A DNA stretch of 40,701 bases from Stramenopiles sp. TOSAG23-2 (taxonomy: Eukaryota > Sar), in assembly GCA_900128395.1 (NCBI GenBank), contig LT649306.1:1-40701 (forward strand). The letters run 5' to 3'. Shown here one piece after another: positions 26,963-35,200 of this stretch. The notes beneath the pieces are model-generated. The model was not told the origin of the DNA. It saw only the letters and a list, made by a program, of their open reading frames with translations, and did no database searches. The translations under genes and the position numbers were made by a program. Positions within the stretch are counted from its first letter, which is position 1. Each line of letters opens with the position of its first letter.

Positions 26963-27711
26963 AAAATAAAAAAAAAANNNNNNNNNNNNNNNNNNNNNNN
27001 NNNNNNNNNNNNNNNNNNNNNNNNNNNNNNNNNNNNNNNNNNNNNNNNNNNNNNNNNNNNNNNNNNNNNNNNNNGGGGGGGGGGGGGCTGTGTCTTGTTT
27101 TGTTCTATTACAATTTAAACTGTCTCTACACCTTCTCTTATATTTCTATATATTTCTATAAGTAATAATAATAAAATCCAATAAATAAATAAATAAATAA
27201 AAAAAAATAACAAAAAAAAAAACATCCCATTGTTATATATGCACATATGTGCATCTTCTTGTAACTCCTCCTGTGTCTGCAATGTGCATCAAAAAAAAAA
27301 TAAAAAATATGGAGTAAAAATTTCAAAAATTTCCATTTCAATATAATTGCAATAGGCAACATATATCATTTATATTCGTATTATTATTTTTTATAGTTAT
27401 TATTTATTAATACTTACTTTTGGCCTTTTTGAATAATAATATAATACGCCACAATTTCCATCGTCATTATTCCCCATCCTCCATATTATTAATTAATATT
27501 ATAGACGACTGACTATATATATGTATATATAACTAAAAAATAATAATTTTTATTAATTTTTAGTTAGAGAGGTATATATATCCATCTATCTGTACTGTCC
27601 TGTATAGAGTAGATCCTCCTGAAACAAAATTAGAATAGAAAAATAGATACGGAGGAAAGAAAAAGCTTGTTCGTAAATAACAATACATTCTATATCATAG
27701 CAACGATCAAT
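26866..27711. other. Region with an assembly gap upstream of MPP6 and kelch-BTB genes
   Basis: This is the divergent promoter region of MPP6 and the kelch-BTB gene. It holds a long poly-A stretch (about 26912-26977, with a short GGGGGG insert), an N gap, and a run of 13 G (27075-27087). The rest is AT-rich with a TATATATATG run near 27514-27530. I see no gene in what is readable. Confidence 0.6.
26978..27074. other. Assembly gap of 97 N
   Basis: The gap is flanked by poly-A on the left and 13 G on the right, so homopolymers probably stopped the assembly. The true length of missing sequence is unknown. Confidence 1.
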
Positions 27712-29304
27712 ATGTGGTCACAACCTTCGTCGGCACAACCAAATTCAACGAACGGTGGTCCATCACCTAGAGCAGCACATTCTTGTGATTTAATTGGTAA
27801 TAAATTATTCGTATTTGGTGGATGGAACGGTAAGTCAGCGTTAAATGATTTACACGTATTGGATTTCGAGACTTCTAAATGGAAACAAGTAGAGCTTCGC
27901 GGTGTGCCACCTTCGTCGCGTAATAACCATACAATTGCAATGGTTGGTATCAAATTATATCTGCATGGTGGTCATGATGGTAAACAATGGCTGAATGATT
28001 TACACGTACTAGACACAGATAGACGGGAATGGTCTACACCAAGTGTTTCCGGTAATTTGCCATCATCACGAGCTTGTCATACATTGACACGCGTTGGGCA
28101 AAAACTGTATTTATTTGGTGGATACGATGGTAAAAAATGTTTTAATGATATTGACGTCTTTGATTTAGATACGAATTATTGGTCTAGACCACGTTGTTTT
28201 GGTACTACGCCAACACCACGAAATGCACATAGTGTAACCTCTGTTGGTAGGAAATTATATTTATTTGGTGGCCACTCTGGGAATAAGCACTTATCTGATT
28301 TACATGCTTTTGATGTAGAAACGTTTACATGGGAACAAATTGAAACATGTGGACGTCCACCACCAGGTTTACGTGGTCATACTGCAAGTGCAATTGGTAC
28401 AAAAATTTATTTTTTTGGTGGATATGATGGACGCGGTAGATCAAATTTAGTATTTACATTGAACTTATTAGGTGGTGGTGCCATACATGGTATAGAAGAA
28501 GGCGATGATGATATTAAGATGCGACAAAATAATAATAATAATAATAATAGTCTCAAGTCATCGTCCCATTCTAAATTGATGGAATGGAACCATCCAAAAA
28601 TTACAGAAAAAGCGCCAGTCGGTAGACAACGTCATACGGCATGTTTAGTCGGTAGTAAAAAGCTATATATATTAGGTGGATTTGATGGCTATAAATGGTT
28701 AAATGATTTGCATATATTAGATGTTGGCCAATTAGAAAAATCAACATTAAAAAAACAAGCAACTGATACGTTGCTAGGAAATATGCGATTATTATTAAAC
28801 AATCCAGATATGTTTCCAGATGTTGTATTTATAATTGAAAATAAAAAAATCTATGCCCATAAAGCAATCATTGCTGTCCAATGTGACGTGTTTAAAGCAA
28901 TGTTATCGAATGGCATGAAAGAAAGTAAACAACAGGAAATACAAATACATGAATGGTCATATGATTCGTTTTTGTCGATGTTGGAATTTTTATATACTGG
29001 CCAAATCGAACAATTTGATGCAAATAGTGCTGTCAATTTATTATCATTAGTGGATCATTATACATTAGATGGATTAAGAGAATTATGTGAAAATACTTTG
29101 ATTCGAAGTATAAAATTAGATAACGCATGTTTACTATTAAGAATGAGTGAGCAAAGTGGAGCACAAATGTTGAAAAAATATTGTCTTCAATATGTATTGT
29201 CAAATTTTGAAAAAATTGTTGAAACGAAAGCATTTGATGATTTGAAAAGTGATCCACAATTATTATTAGAAATAACAAAAGCAAGCATGGGGAGAAAGAA
29301 GTAA
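27712..29304 (+). CDS. Kelch-repeat protein with a C-terminal BTB domain
   Basis: A 530-residue protein from the ATG at 27712 (MWSQPSSAQPNSTNGG); an upstream in-frame TTG at 27667 is not used here. Six kelch repeats fill residues about 20-345, each with the double-glycine blade motif, for example FVFGGWNGKSALNDLHVLD, YLFGGYDGKKCFNDIDVFD and YILGGFDGYKWLNDLHILD. An Asn-rich loop interrupts between repeats five and six. A BTB domain follows at about 358-466 (PDVVFIIENKKIYAHKAII, then LEFLYTGQIE), then a helical BACK-like tail. BTB domains of this sort bind cullin 3 as substrate adaptors and the propeller would bind the substrate. The propeller-first order is like LZTR1 rather than KLHL proteins. 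Just after its TAA lies a composite scrap of other genes. Confidence 0.92.
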   Translation: MWSQPSSAQPNSTNGGPSPRAAHSCDLIGNKLFVFGGWNGKSALNDLHVLDFETSKWKQVELRGVPPSSRNNHTIAMVGIKLYLHGGHDGKQWLNDLHVLDTDRREWSTPSVSGNLPSSRACHTLTRVGQKLYLFGGYDGKKCFNDIDVFDLDTNYWSRPRCFGTTPTPRNAHSVTSVGRKLYLFGGHSGNKHLSDLHAFDVETFTWEQIETCGRPPPGLRGHTASAIGTKIYFFGGYDGRGRSNLVFTLNLLGGGAIHGIEEGDDDIKMRQNNNNNNNSLKSSSHSKLMEWNHPKITEKAPVGRQRHTACLVGSKKLYILGGFDGYKWLNDLHILDVGQLEKSTLKKQATDTLLGNMRLLLNNPDMFPDVVFIIENKKIYAHKAIIAVQCDVFKAMLSNGMKESKQQEIQIHEWSYDSFLSMLEFLYTGQIEQFDANSAVNLLSLVDHYTLDGLRELCENTLIRSIKLDNACLLLRMSEQSGAQMLKKYCLQYVLSNFEKIVETKAFDDLKSDPQLLLEITKASMGRKK

Positions 29305-29310
29305 AAAGGG

Positions 29311-29435
29311 GAGATGGTAGATGAAGATGACGAAGGGTATGCAGAAGAATTCCCATTTGAAGATGTTGAAATTGGACCTGCTGATTTCATGGCGAGAGTA
29401 AATGTTGGTAATTTCCGCTCAGCATGGGAGCAAAT
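29311..29435 (+). repeat. Fragment of the gamma-COP gene, 125 bp
   Basis: This is the reverse complement of 9986-9862 with one mismatch (29317), so it is a sense-strand copy of the gamma-COP coding region. It encodes gamma-COP residues about 793-834 (EEFPFEDVEIGPADF). It begins 6 bp after the kelch-BTB stop codon and ends directly against the ankyrin fragment. Confidence 0.97.
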
Positions 29436-29490
29436 GCTTCAGTTTCATCTTCGACTTCGCTATCATCTGCATCTTCATCTTAATATAATT
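29436..29490 (-). repeat. Fragment of the ankyrin gene, 55 bp
   Basis: This is the reverse complement of 33211-33265 with one mismatch (29481). It is joined without a spacer to the gamma-COP fragment. The same source segment is itself the start of the 124-bp tandem duplication at 33211-33458. Confidence 0.95.
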
Positions 29491-29589
29491 TGTCATTTAA
29501 TATAATGATATTGGTGTTAAAATCTAAAGTTTATGATAATTTTACTTCCCGTGCTATGATATGATATGCATAATTATATATGATAAGTA

Positions 29590-29665
29590 ATACGAAGAGT
29601 ATATAAAATGTTCTCTTACTCATCGTATATACTTCACGTACAATATTATATACGCTTCGTATTAG
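29590..29665. repeat. TACGAA/TTCGTA 3' element, copy 5
   Basis: TACGAAGAGTATATAAAAT is followed by TTCTCTTACTCAT and then TATATACTTCACGTA, an imperfect inverted pair. The word ATACGCTTCGTA (29650-29661) is found again at 34634-34645. The copy at 33583-33670 shares the same order of words. Confidence 0.65.
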
Positions 29666-29802
29666 ATTTTTACACGGCACCGCTTCGCTCTTGATAACAT
29701 TTTTGTTCATTGAAAACATTTCGTACAAACATAAAATGTACTTCGTATAATAACATAACTCAAAAATTAAATATTATATATGCGTGCGTGTTATTCTCTA
29801 CA

Positions 29803-31836
29803 CTATCGCATTGCCATATTTTGAAAATTTTCACTTAAATTTGCACTTACAGATTTAACCATGCCTTTTTTATTCATTCTTGATCTACCAAGTTTAGCTA
29901 GATCAATATTTGCTGTAGCTTCTAATGGGGGTAATATTGGTGGTGATCCTTTTTTTCTACCACTATTACGACGTTGCTTTGTTCCACTCTTCATTGATGG
30001 ACCTGTCTTCTCATTAACTAAATTATTACGCAATGCATATGTATTTCTTGGAGGCGTCATTTGTTTCTTCATACTAATCACATTAATTTTGTTGCTTTTA
30101 TTTTTCATATTACCATTACCTGCCATACCTCCAAGAACACTTAAACTTTTGCTACTGCCTAATACTGGTTTCTTATTGATAGACATCGATGCCATATTCA
30201 TGGTATTATTATTATTATTATTATTATGAAAATAATCTGATGATGCATCGCTACTATGATCGCTACCACTATCACTAATCATTTTTAAATTATTCTTGTT
30301 GTTGTTGTTGGTATCAAATGACTTTCGTGTACTAACAGCATAATTTTCAGCAGCAGTTTCCACTGATTTCCATGCATCTTTCACGTCACCAAAACCACCA
30401 ACACGACATCCAACTAAATATGCTCGTTGCATTAAATCTTTTTCTCTATCTGTTAAATTAGTATCATTACTAACATTTTCAGCATTAATACTAAGAGGTG
30501 GTTTATTAATCATTCCATTACCATTACTATTGTTATTATTATTATTATTGTTATTATTATATACATTATTGTGATCATTGCTTTGAAATTTTTCATTATT
30601 GTTGTTATCGTTATTATTGAATTGTTCTTTTACACTTTCTTCAATGCTGGATTTAATCTTTTTCTCAATTTGAGGTGGTACTGATATACCCATTTTATTT
30701 TTCTTTCGATTTATAATTTCATTCAACGCGAGCATTGCAATAGTACGCGTTTTCCATATAGTCGGGCGATCATTTGGATTATTAGAAAGCATGACATTTA
30801 CTAATTTAATGTAATACGGTGAATAAATGCTTGTACTTGGTATCTCAGGATAATTACCTTTTATTATTTTTTCAAACAATTGAAACATTTTTAAGCCTTT
30901 CTCTTTGAATGGCGAGTGCAACATGGCCATTTCATATAAGATGCAACCAAGGCTCCAGATATCACTTTTCTCATCATACGCTTCACCCTTTAATGATTCT
31001 GGAGACATATATAATGGCGTACCTACTTTCGAAAACGCTTCTGGTGTATCATCACTTAACGTTCGTCCTAAACCTAAATCACCAACTTTAATAGATCCAT
31101 TATCCATGATAAATATATTAGCTGGTTTTAAATCACGATGCAAGACGCGACGATCATGCATATGCGCTATGGCGTTGCAAATTTGAACAAAAGACTTCCA
31201 TATAACAGGCTCTGGTAATTGTATATTTTTTTTCGCTATATTTGATAAATGTTTTCTTAAATCACCACCAGTTGCCCACTCTATAACAATACCAAGACTA
31301 TTTGGGTGCGCAATAAATGAATCCAAATAACGTATAATATTCGGATGCTGAAGAGTTTGCAATAGATGGACTTCTCTTAAACATTTTTCGCGTACACGTT
31401 CCTTTGGTGTGCTGCCTAATTTGATTTTTTTCAACGCAACTTTAACATTATCCATATTACGGGTTGCTAAGTAAACAGTTGAAAATTTCCCTCTACCAAC
31501 AACGCCATGTACAGTATAATCATTTAACTCCACGACTTTGCCTTTCTTTCCACTTTTTTGTATAGGGCTTGGCGGCCCAAATGACTGTCTAATATTCAAA
31601 GAAATGTTATCATCCTGATCGCCAATCTCGTTATCTTGGTTAACAATATGATCATTATCATATACCTGATTTTCCACTGCTTGCCTTTCTTTCACTGTAT
31701 TTTGATAATCATGACTATAGTCCCTGGAGCTTAAATTATAAGCGGAAGAGGAGGATGTATCCGTGGTATTGGATAAATTCGATCGTGACGATGAGATTCT
31801 ACCAGAATGAATCTGTTGACTACTAGAGGACGACAT
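29803..31836 (-). CDS. NEK6/7-like serine/threonine kinase
   Basis: A 677-residue protein. A Ser-rich N-terminus is followed by a kinase domain (about 105-375). Catalytic features are intact: glycine loop GRGKFSTVY (114-122), Lys136 in VALKK, Glu155, HRDLKPAN (233-240), and DLGLGR starting at Asp253. The DLG in place of DFG and HPNIIRYLDSF are typical of NEK6 and NEK7. The activation loop has a GTPLYMSPES segment. The C-terminal 300 residues are Asn-rich and basic; a four-helix-like segment at about 460-510 (AYLVGCRVGGFGDVKDAWKSV) is conserved-looking but unrecognised. NEK kinases act in mitotic spindle and cilium control. The tail is much longer than in animal NEK6 (about 310 residues in total), so regulation may differ. 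Confidence 0.93.
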   Translation of the reverse strand: MSSSSSQQIHSGRISSSRSNLSNTTDTSSSSAYNLSSRDYSHDYQNTVKERQAVENQVYDNDHIVNQDNEIGDQDDNISLNIRQSFGPPSPIQKSGKKGKVVELNDYTVHGVVGRGKFSTVYLATRNMDNVKVALKKIKLGSTPKERVREKCLREVHLLQTLQHPNIIRYLDSFIAHPNSLGIVIEWATGGDLRKHLSNIAKKNIQLPEPVIWKSFVQICNAIAHMHDRRVLHRDLKPANIFIMDNGSIKVGDLGLGRTLSDDTPEAFSKVGTPLYMSPESLKGEAYDEKSDIWSLGCILYEMAMLHSPFKEKGLKMFQLFEKIIKGNYPEIPSTSIYSPYYIKLVNVMLSNNPNDRPTIWKTRTIAMLALNEIINRKKNKMGISVPPQIEKKIKSSIEESVKEQFNNNDNNNNEKFQSNDHNNVYNNNNNNNNNNSNGNGMINKPPLSINAENVSNDTNLTDREKDLMQRAYLVGCRVGGFGDVKDAWKSVETAAENYAVSTRKSFDTNNNNKNNLKMISDSGSDHSSDASSDYFHNNNNNNNTMNMASMSINKKPVLGSSKSLSVLGGMAGNGNMKNKSNKINVISMKKQMTPPRNTYALRNNLVNEKTGPSMKSGTKQRRNSGRKKGSPPILPPLEATANIDLAKLGRSRMNKKGMVKSVSANLSENFQNMAMR

Positions 31837-32330
31837 CTTCTAATCTATTGTCATTCAAGTTATGAATATATAAATCGAACAAACCATAAAGTATAAAACC
31901 CTAATCAGAATTCCCGTTACACATTTGATAAATTAGATGTTATATGTTATATGAATGGATCGATCAAAAAACAAAAAAAAAACTTCTTTTCATTGATTGG
32001 GCTAAGAATAATATAATGCTATGAGTATGGTATAATAGCTCGGAGCTACAGTAACACTAAATAGCACGGGAGGCTAAGAGGCTAACTGGCTAACCTGGCT
32101 AACACACACAGAGTTTTTTATTTGTTTTTTTTTTATATTGCACTATAGGTATACTACCACTATTATATATAATCATCATCTTCTTCTGGTAATAATAATA
32201 ATAACGTATGGACTGTTTATTTTGTTGATTTTATACAATATAACTAGTCTATATATGTGAAAGGAAAGCATCGAGCATATATAAGTCAAAAATATTTTGT
32301 ACATAAACACATAATAATAATAATAGTAAA
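31837..32330. promoter_or_regulatory. Divergent promoter region between NEK and ankyrin genes
   Basis: About 490 bp. A GC-richer patch with GGCTAA repeats (32072-32102) lies in the middle, with T-rich and TATATA runs near 32124-32140 and 32163-32170. No supportable frame is seen. Confidence 0.5.
32072..32102. repeat. Four GGCTAA words
   Basis: GGCTAA starts at 32072, 32080, 32088 and 32097, with spacings of 8, 8 and 9 bp. The spacing and position in a divergent promoter are like the CTGTCCAG cluster at 25059. Confidence 0.85.
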
Positions 32331-33350
32331 ATGAGGGTAGAGGATATTGTCGTTGGGAATGAAGTGATGTTGTTAAAAGATATAGAAGAAGTACAACTAG
32401 CTTTTCGTCCAGCAAAAGGTGAATTACGGAAAAGACGCGTTGTAGTGTATGACTCGTCAATGAAACATTATATTGGACAACGTGGTATAGTTTTACGAAA
32501 GGATGGTGAAGGGGTTACACAAGTTCAATATAAAGATAGTACAACGTATTGGTTTCCACCAGAAGCGCTACGGCCGTCTTTACTTACAATCAGCCGTTTT
32601 ACTCCATTCCATCATTTTCCTTTGTCGGAAAGTGATTTAGAAGATGCTGAAATTGGTATATGGCGTTGTAGCCATTGTTTAAGAATTAGTAACCAAGCGA
32701 AAGATATAGGAAAACCATGGATTTGCCTTGGAGGCACTCCATTTAAATTATGCAATGTGTGTGTATTTTCAGTAGATAGTGATGAGGCGCGCAGTATATT
32801 CAATGCATGTGAAAAAGGTAACTTATCATTATTAGAAGAATTAGTAAATCTAGAGGGTAAAGATGTAAATGCATTGAAACCCGTATCGACTTGGACGCCG
32901 TTGCATTATGCATGTAGACATGGGCATTTAACCATTTGTGAATTTTTGCTACGACATGGTGCCAATCCTGATTTCAGGGATATAGATGGGCGTGCGCCAA
33001 TACATTTAGCAACGGAATTTAACCATTCAAAATGTGCGTTGCTTTTGATGGATTGTGGTGCGAAATATTGGTTAATGAATAAATGGGGGAAAGATCCATA
33101 TATATTGGCAATGGAACGTGGAAATGAAATTATTGCAAGAGCAGTACAAAAATTAAGAGATGAAAAGAAACGATTACATGAATTGGAATTTGGTGTACCG
33201 TCAGATGAAGAATTATATTCAGATGAAGATGCAGATGATAGCGAAGTCGAAGATGAAACTGAAGCTGTCAAGGCACAAGCATTAAAAAATAGGGAAACAA
33301 GTAATGATAATGAAGGAAAGAAAACAGGAAAGAAAATTATATTCAGATGA
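32331..33350 (+). CDS. Ankyrin-repeat protein with N-terminal SH3-like and CxxC region, 3' end broken
   Basis: The frame gives 339 residues. Residues about 1-85 look like a small beta domain (GQRGIVLRKDGEGVTQVQY, then YWFPPEALRP). A CxxC pair with a second CxxC (WRCSHCLRI, then KLCNVCVFS; about 110-145) may bind zinc. Three or four ankyrin repeats follow at about 150-285 (TPLHYACRHGHLTICEFLL, APIHLATEFNHSKCALLL). An acidic linker leads to a basic end. The last residues, GKKIIFR, come from a 124-bp tandem duplication that shifts the frame. If the repeat is counted once, the frame ends in KKGGLFSRFSRS at 33495. SH3-like plus ankyrin combinations are seen in E3 ligases such as mind bomb, but no RING is present here. 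Function unknown. Confidence 0.82.
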   Translation: MRVEDIVVGNEVMLLKDIEEVQLAFRPAKGELRKRRVVVYDSSMKHYIGQRGIVLRKDGEGVTQVQYKDSTTYWFPPEALRPSLLTISRFTPFHHFPLSESDLEDAEIGIWRCSHCLRISNQAKDIGKPWICLGGTPFKLCNVCVFSVDSDEARSIFNACEKGNLSLLEELVNLEGKDVNALKPVSTWTPLHYACRHGHLTICEFLLRHGANPDFRDIDGRAPIHLATEFNHSKCALLLMDCGAKYWLMNKWGKDPYILAMERGNEIIARAVQKLRDEKKRLHELEFGVPSDEELYSDEDADDSEVEDETEAVKAQALKNRETSNDNEGKKTGKKIIFR

Positions 33351-33458
33351 AGATGCAGATGATAGCGAAGTCGAAGATGAAACTGAAGCTGTCAAGGCAC
33401 AAGCATTAAAAAATAGGGAAACAAGTAATGATAATGAAGGAAAGAAAACAGGAAAGAA
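33211..33458 (+). repeat. 124-bp direct tandem duplication in the ankyrin gene
   Basis: Bases 33211-33334 are identical to 33335-33458, exactly two copies. The period is not a multiple of three, so it shifts the frame. The unit encodes an acidic stretch (SDEDADDSEVEDETEAVK) and a basic one. Part of it also occurs inverted at 29436-29490. Confidence 0.97.
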
Positions 33459-33495
33459 GAAAGGAGGACTTTTTAGTCGTTTTTCAAGATCGTAA
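33351..33495 (+). other. C-terminal end of the ankyrin gene in the shifted frame
   Basis: After the duplication, the frame that carries the second copy is open to a TAA at 33493-33495 and ends GKKKGGLFSRFSRS. The frame-consistent reading of the gene with one repeat copy would use this end, so it is probably the genuine C-terminus. Confidence 0.7.
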
Positions 33496-33582
33496 TTAAT
33501 ATAAATATTTTTGATCCTTTTCTAATATTGTAATACCCTTCGTAAATTTTATTTATATTAATTTGAGTGCATTATAAATATG

Positions 33583-33670
33583 TATACTTCGTATTATATA
33601 CGAGTATATAATTTTCTCTTACTCATATATATATATTATATTATTTTTAAAATGTACGACGATTCGTGGT
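33583..33670. repeat. TACGAA/TTCGTA 3' element, copy 6
   Basis: ACTTCGTATTATATACGAGTATATAAT is followed by TTTTCTCTTACTCATATA and TTTTTAAAATGTACGAC. These words match the elements at 29590-29665 and 6971-7011. It lies between the convergent ankyrin and ubiquitin-like genes. Confidence 0.65.
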
Positions 33671-33727
33671 AATCTTTTTATACGAACGGTCGGTGCATTG
33701 ATATTCTCTTTTCCCCCCTCCTTCATT

Positions 33728-34357
33728 TTAATGTACACGAGGTGATAATAAAAGTAATGGATCTTTTACGTCTTTTGGAACAAAATCATATATTACACGA
33801 AATGTATTTGGGTCGTTTTCTTCTTCCTCCTCATCATCATCATTATTTTCATCATCTTCCTCTTCATCGCCTTCTTCTTTCTCATTCTCACCATCTTCAT
33901 CTGCTTCTTCCTCTTCTTCTTTTGGTGGGCCTTCATCTTCATCATCTGAACCAGCTACTTTTGTCGGTGGCCCTTTTACTAAATGTGCTAGTGGTGACTT
34001 TACAATCTCTTTACCACGGCCAACAAACCCACATTCTTCTAAAGTTCTTTTATCGTCATCTAACAAATTTTGTGGCGCTTTGACACTTCTCCATAATTGT
34101 ATGGACTGGACATTACCGTGGCGTTTTGATATGATACGCTTTAGTGTGCCCACTGATTTTTTTACATCTACTTCTATACCTTGTTTTGGCCACAATGATC
34201 TAGAAAAAGACCAATGCAATAATAATGGTTTGATTGTTACAACTTTATGTACTGGTTCAATATCAAAAGGTATAACATACTCATCTCCCTCATCTGCGGA
34301 GCTCTTCTTCTTCTTTCCTTTCTTCTTCTTTCCTTTTCCTTTTTTTTTCTTTCCCAT
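33728..34357 (-). CDS. Ubiquitin-like-fold protein with lysine-rich head and acidic tract
   Basis: A 209-residue protein. It opens with a Lys/Gly run (MGKKKKGKGKKKKG). Residues about 36-118 look like a ubiquitin-like fold: a long strand pair (VVTIKPLLLHWSFSRSLWPKQ), VDVKKSVGTLKRIISKRHG as the helix, IQLWRSV, and a closing RTLEECGFVGRG. A run of Glu/Asp (about 138-182) follows, and the end is a conserved-looking NTFRVIYDFVPK. No C-terminal GG is present, so it is not a conjugated modifier. It may be a scaffold for other proteins. I do not recognise the family. The acidic tract is encoded by GAA/GAT repeats and may vary in length. Confidence 0.75.
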   Translation of the reverse strand: MGKKKKGKGKKKKGKKKKSSADEGDEYVIPFDIEPVHKVVTIKPLLLHWSFSRSLWPKQGIEVDVKKSVGTLKRIISKRHGNVQSIQLWRSVKAPQNLLDDDKRTLEECGFVGRGKEIVKSPLAHLVKGPPTKVAGSDDEDEGPPKEEEEEADEDGENEKEEGDEEEDDENNDDDEEEEENDPNTFRVIYDFVPKDVKDPLLLLSPRVH

Positions 34358-35200
34358 AATGCTGAATCTTTCTTCTTTATTTATAATTTCGCGTTATATC
34401 CACGTCTGCACTATTTAGTTAAATTGGTATATATATATATATATGCATGTTTTAGTTGTGTTGTTTTTATTAATAATAGTAGTCCAGGTAGTAATACTAT
34501 ATAAGCAACATAATAATGGTATAATATTTTTTTAGTATAATAAATGAAAAGGTTTTATTAGCAGGCATTCAACAGATAAAAAATACTAAGAGCTACTATT
34601 AAAAAAGCTGTGAATTTTAAGCGTTTCTATACTAATACGCTTCGTACTTTATTTTATGTTAGCTTTCAAAATGTCATTTTAGTACCTCAATATTTCTAAA
34701 TTTCCGAAATTGATTCATTTAATAATTTCATACTCGTCTATTATCATTATCCCTATAATATTTATTAAATATTTATATATAAATCCAAATTTGATATATT
34801 GAAAATATATGGCGGCTTGTAATGATATATGCGTGTAAGGAGTTCCACCGGAGTTCATCTTTGGCGAGATTATTTGCTCTTTGCTCATCATATTTTCGGC
34901 ACATTCCTGGCACCACATTCTGGCATTCCTGGCATTCCAGCCAGCGTTCCAGCATTGCCAGATTGTGCCAGGATTGAAAATTGAATGAAGAAGAAGAATG
35001 ACCACCATTTTTTTTCATATCATAGAAATTTGAATTTATCAAATACATGTATATTTATCAACATGTTTAATTCATTACAAAAAAAACAAATAAATAGTAC
35101 TTACTATACCATAACAAGATAAAAGAATAGTTTATTAAACTGTTATAAATAATAATAATAATAATATATATATATATATAAATTCTGAAACACAATCGTC
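34358..35200. promoter_or_regulatory. Divergent promoter region between ubiquitin-like and nucleoporin genes
   Basis: About 840 bp. TA runs lie at 34428-34444 (about 70 bp from the ubiquitin-like start) and 35164-35181 (about 20 bp from the nucleoporin start). ATACGCTTCGTA at 34634-34645 repeats a word from 29650. A GC-richer patch (about 34895-34975) carries repeated TGGCATTCC and CCAGC words. No convincing frame is seen. Confidence 0.5.
34895..34975. repeat. Imperfect TGGCATTCC/CCAG repeats in a divergent promoter region
   Basis: ATTCCTGGCA, CTGGCATTCCTGGCATTCC and TTCCAGCATTGCCAG follow each other, with TGCCAGG at the end. Some pairs are inverted and could fold. It is the GC-richer part of this intergenic region. 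Confidence 0.6.

Larger units (their letters stand above)
29305..29802. other. Convergent 3' region between kelch-BTB and NEK genes
   Basis: After the composite gene scrap (29311-29490) the rest is AT-rich without a gene. It holds a TACGAA/TTCGTA element (29590-29665) and further GTACTTCGTA words near 29738-29748. These may be 3' end signals for the two convergent transcripts. Confidence 0.55.

Noticed and set aside
29314-29505. A separate 63-residue gene after the kelch-BTB stop
   Set aside because: The peptide is the gamma-COP fragment followed by antisense ankyrin sequence, so it is a scrap and not a gene.
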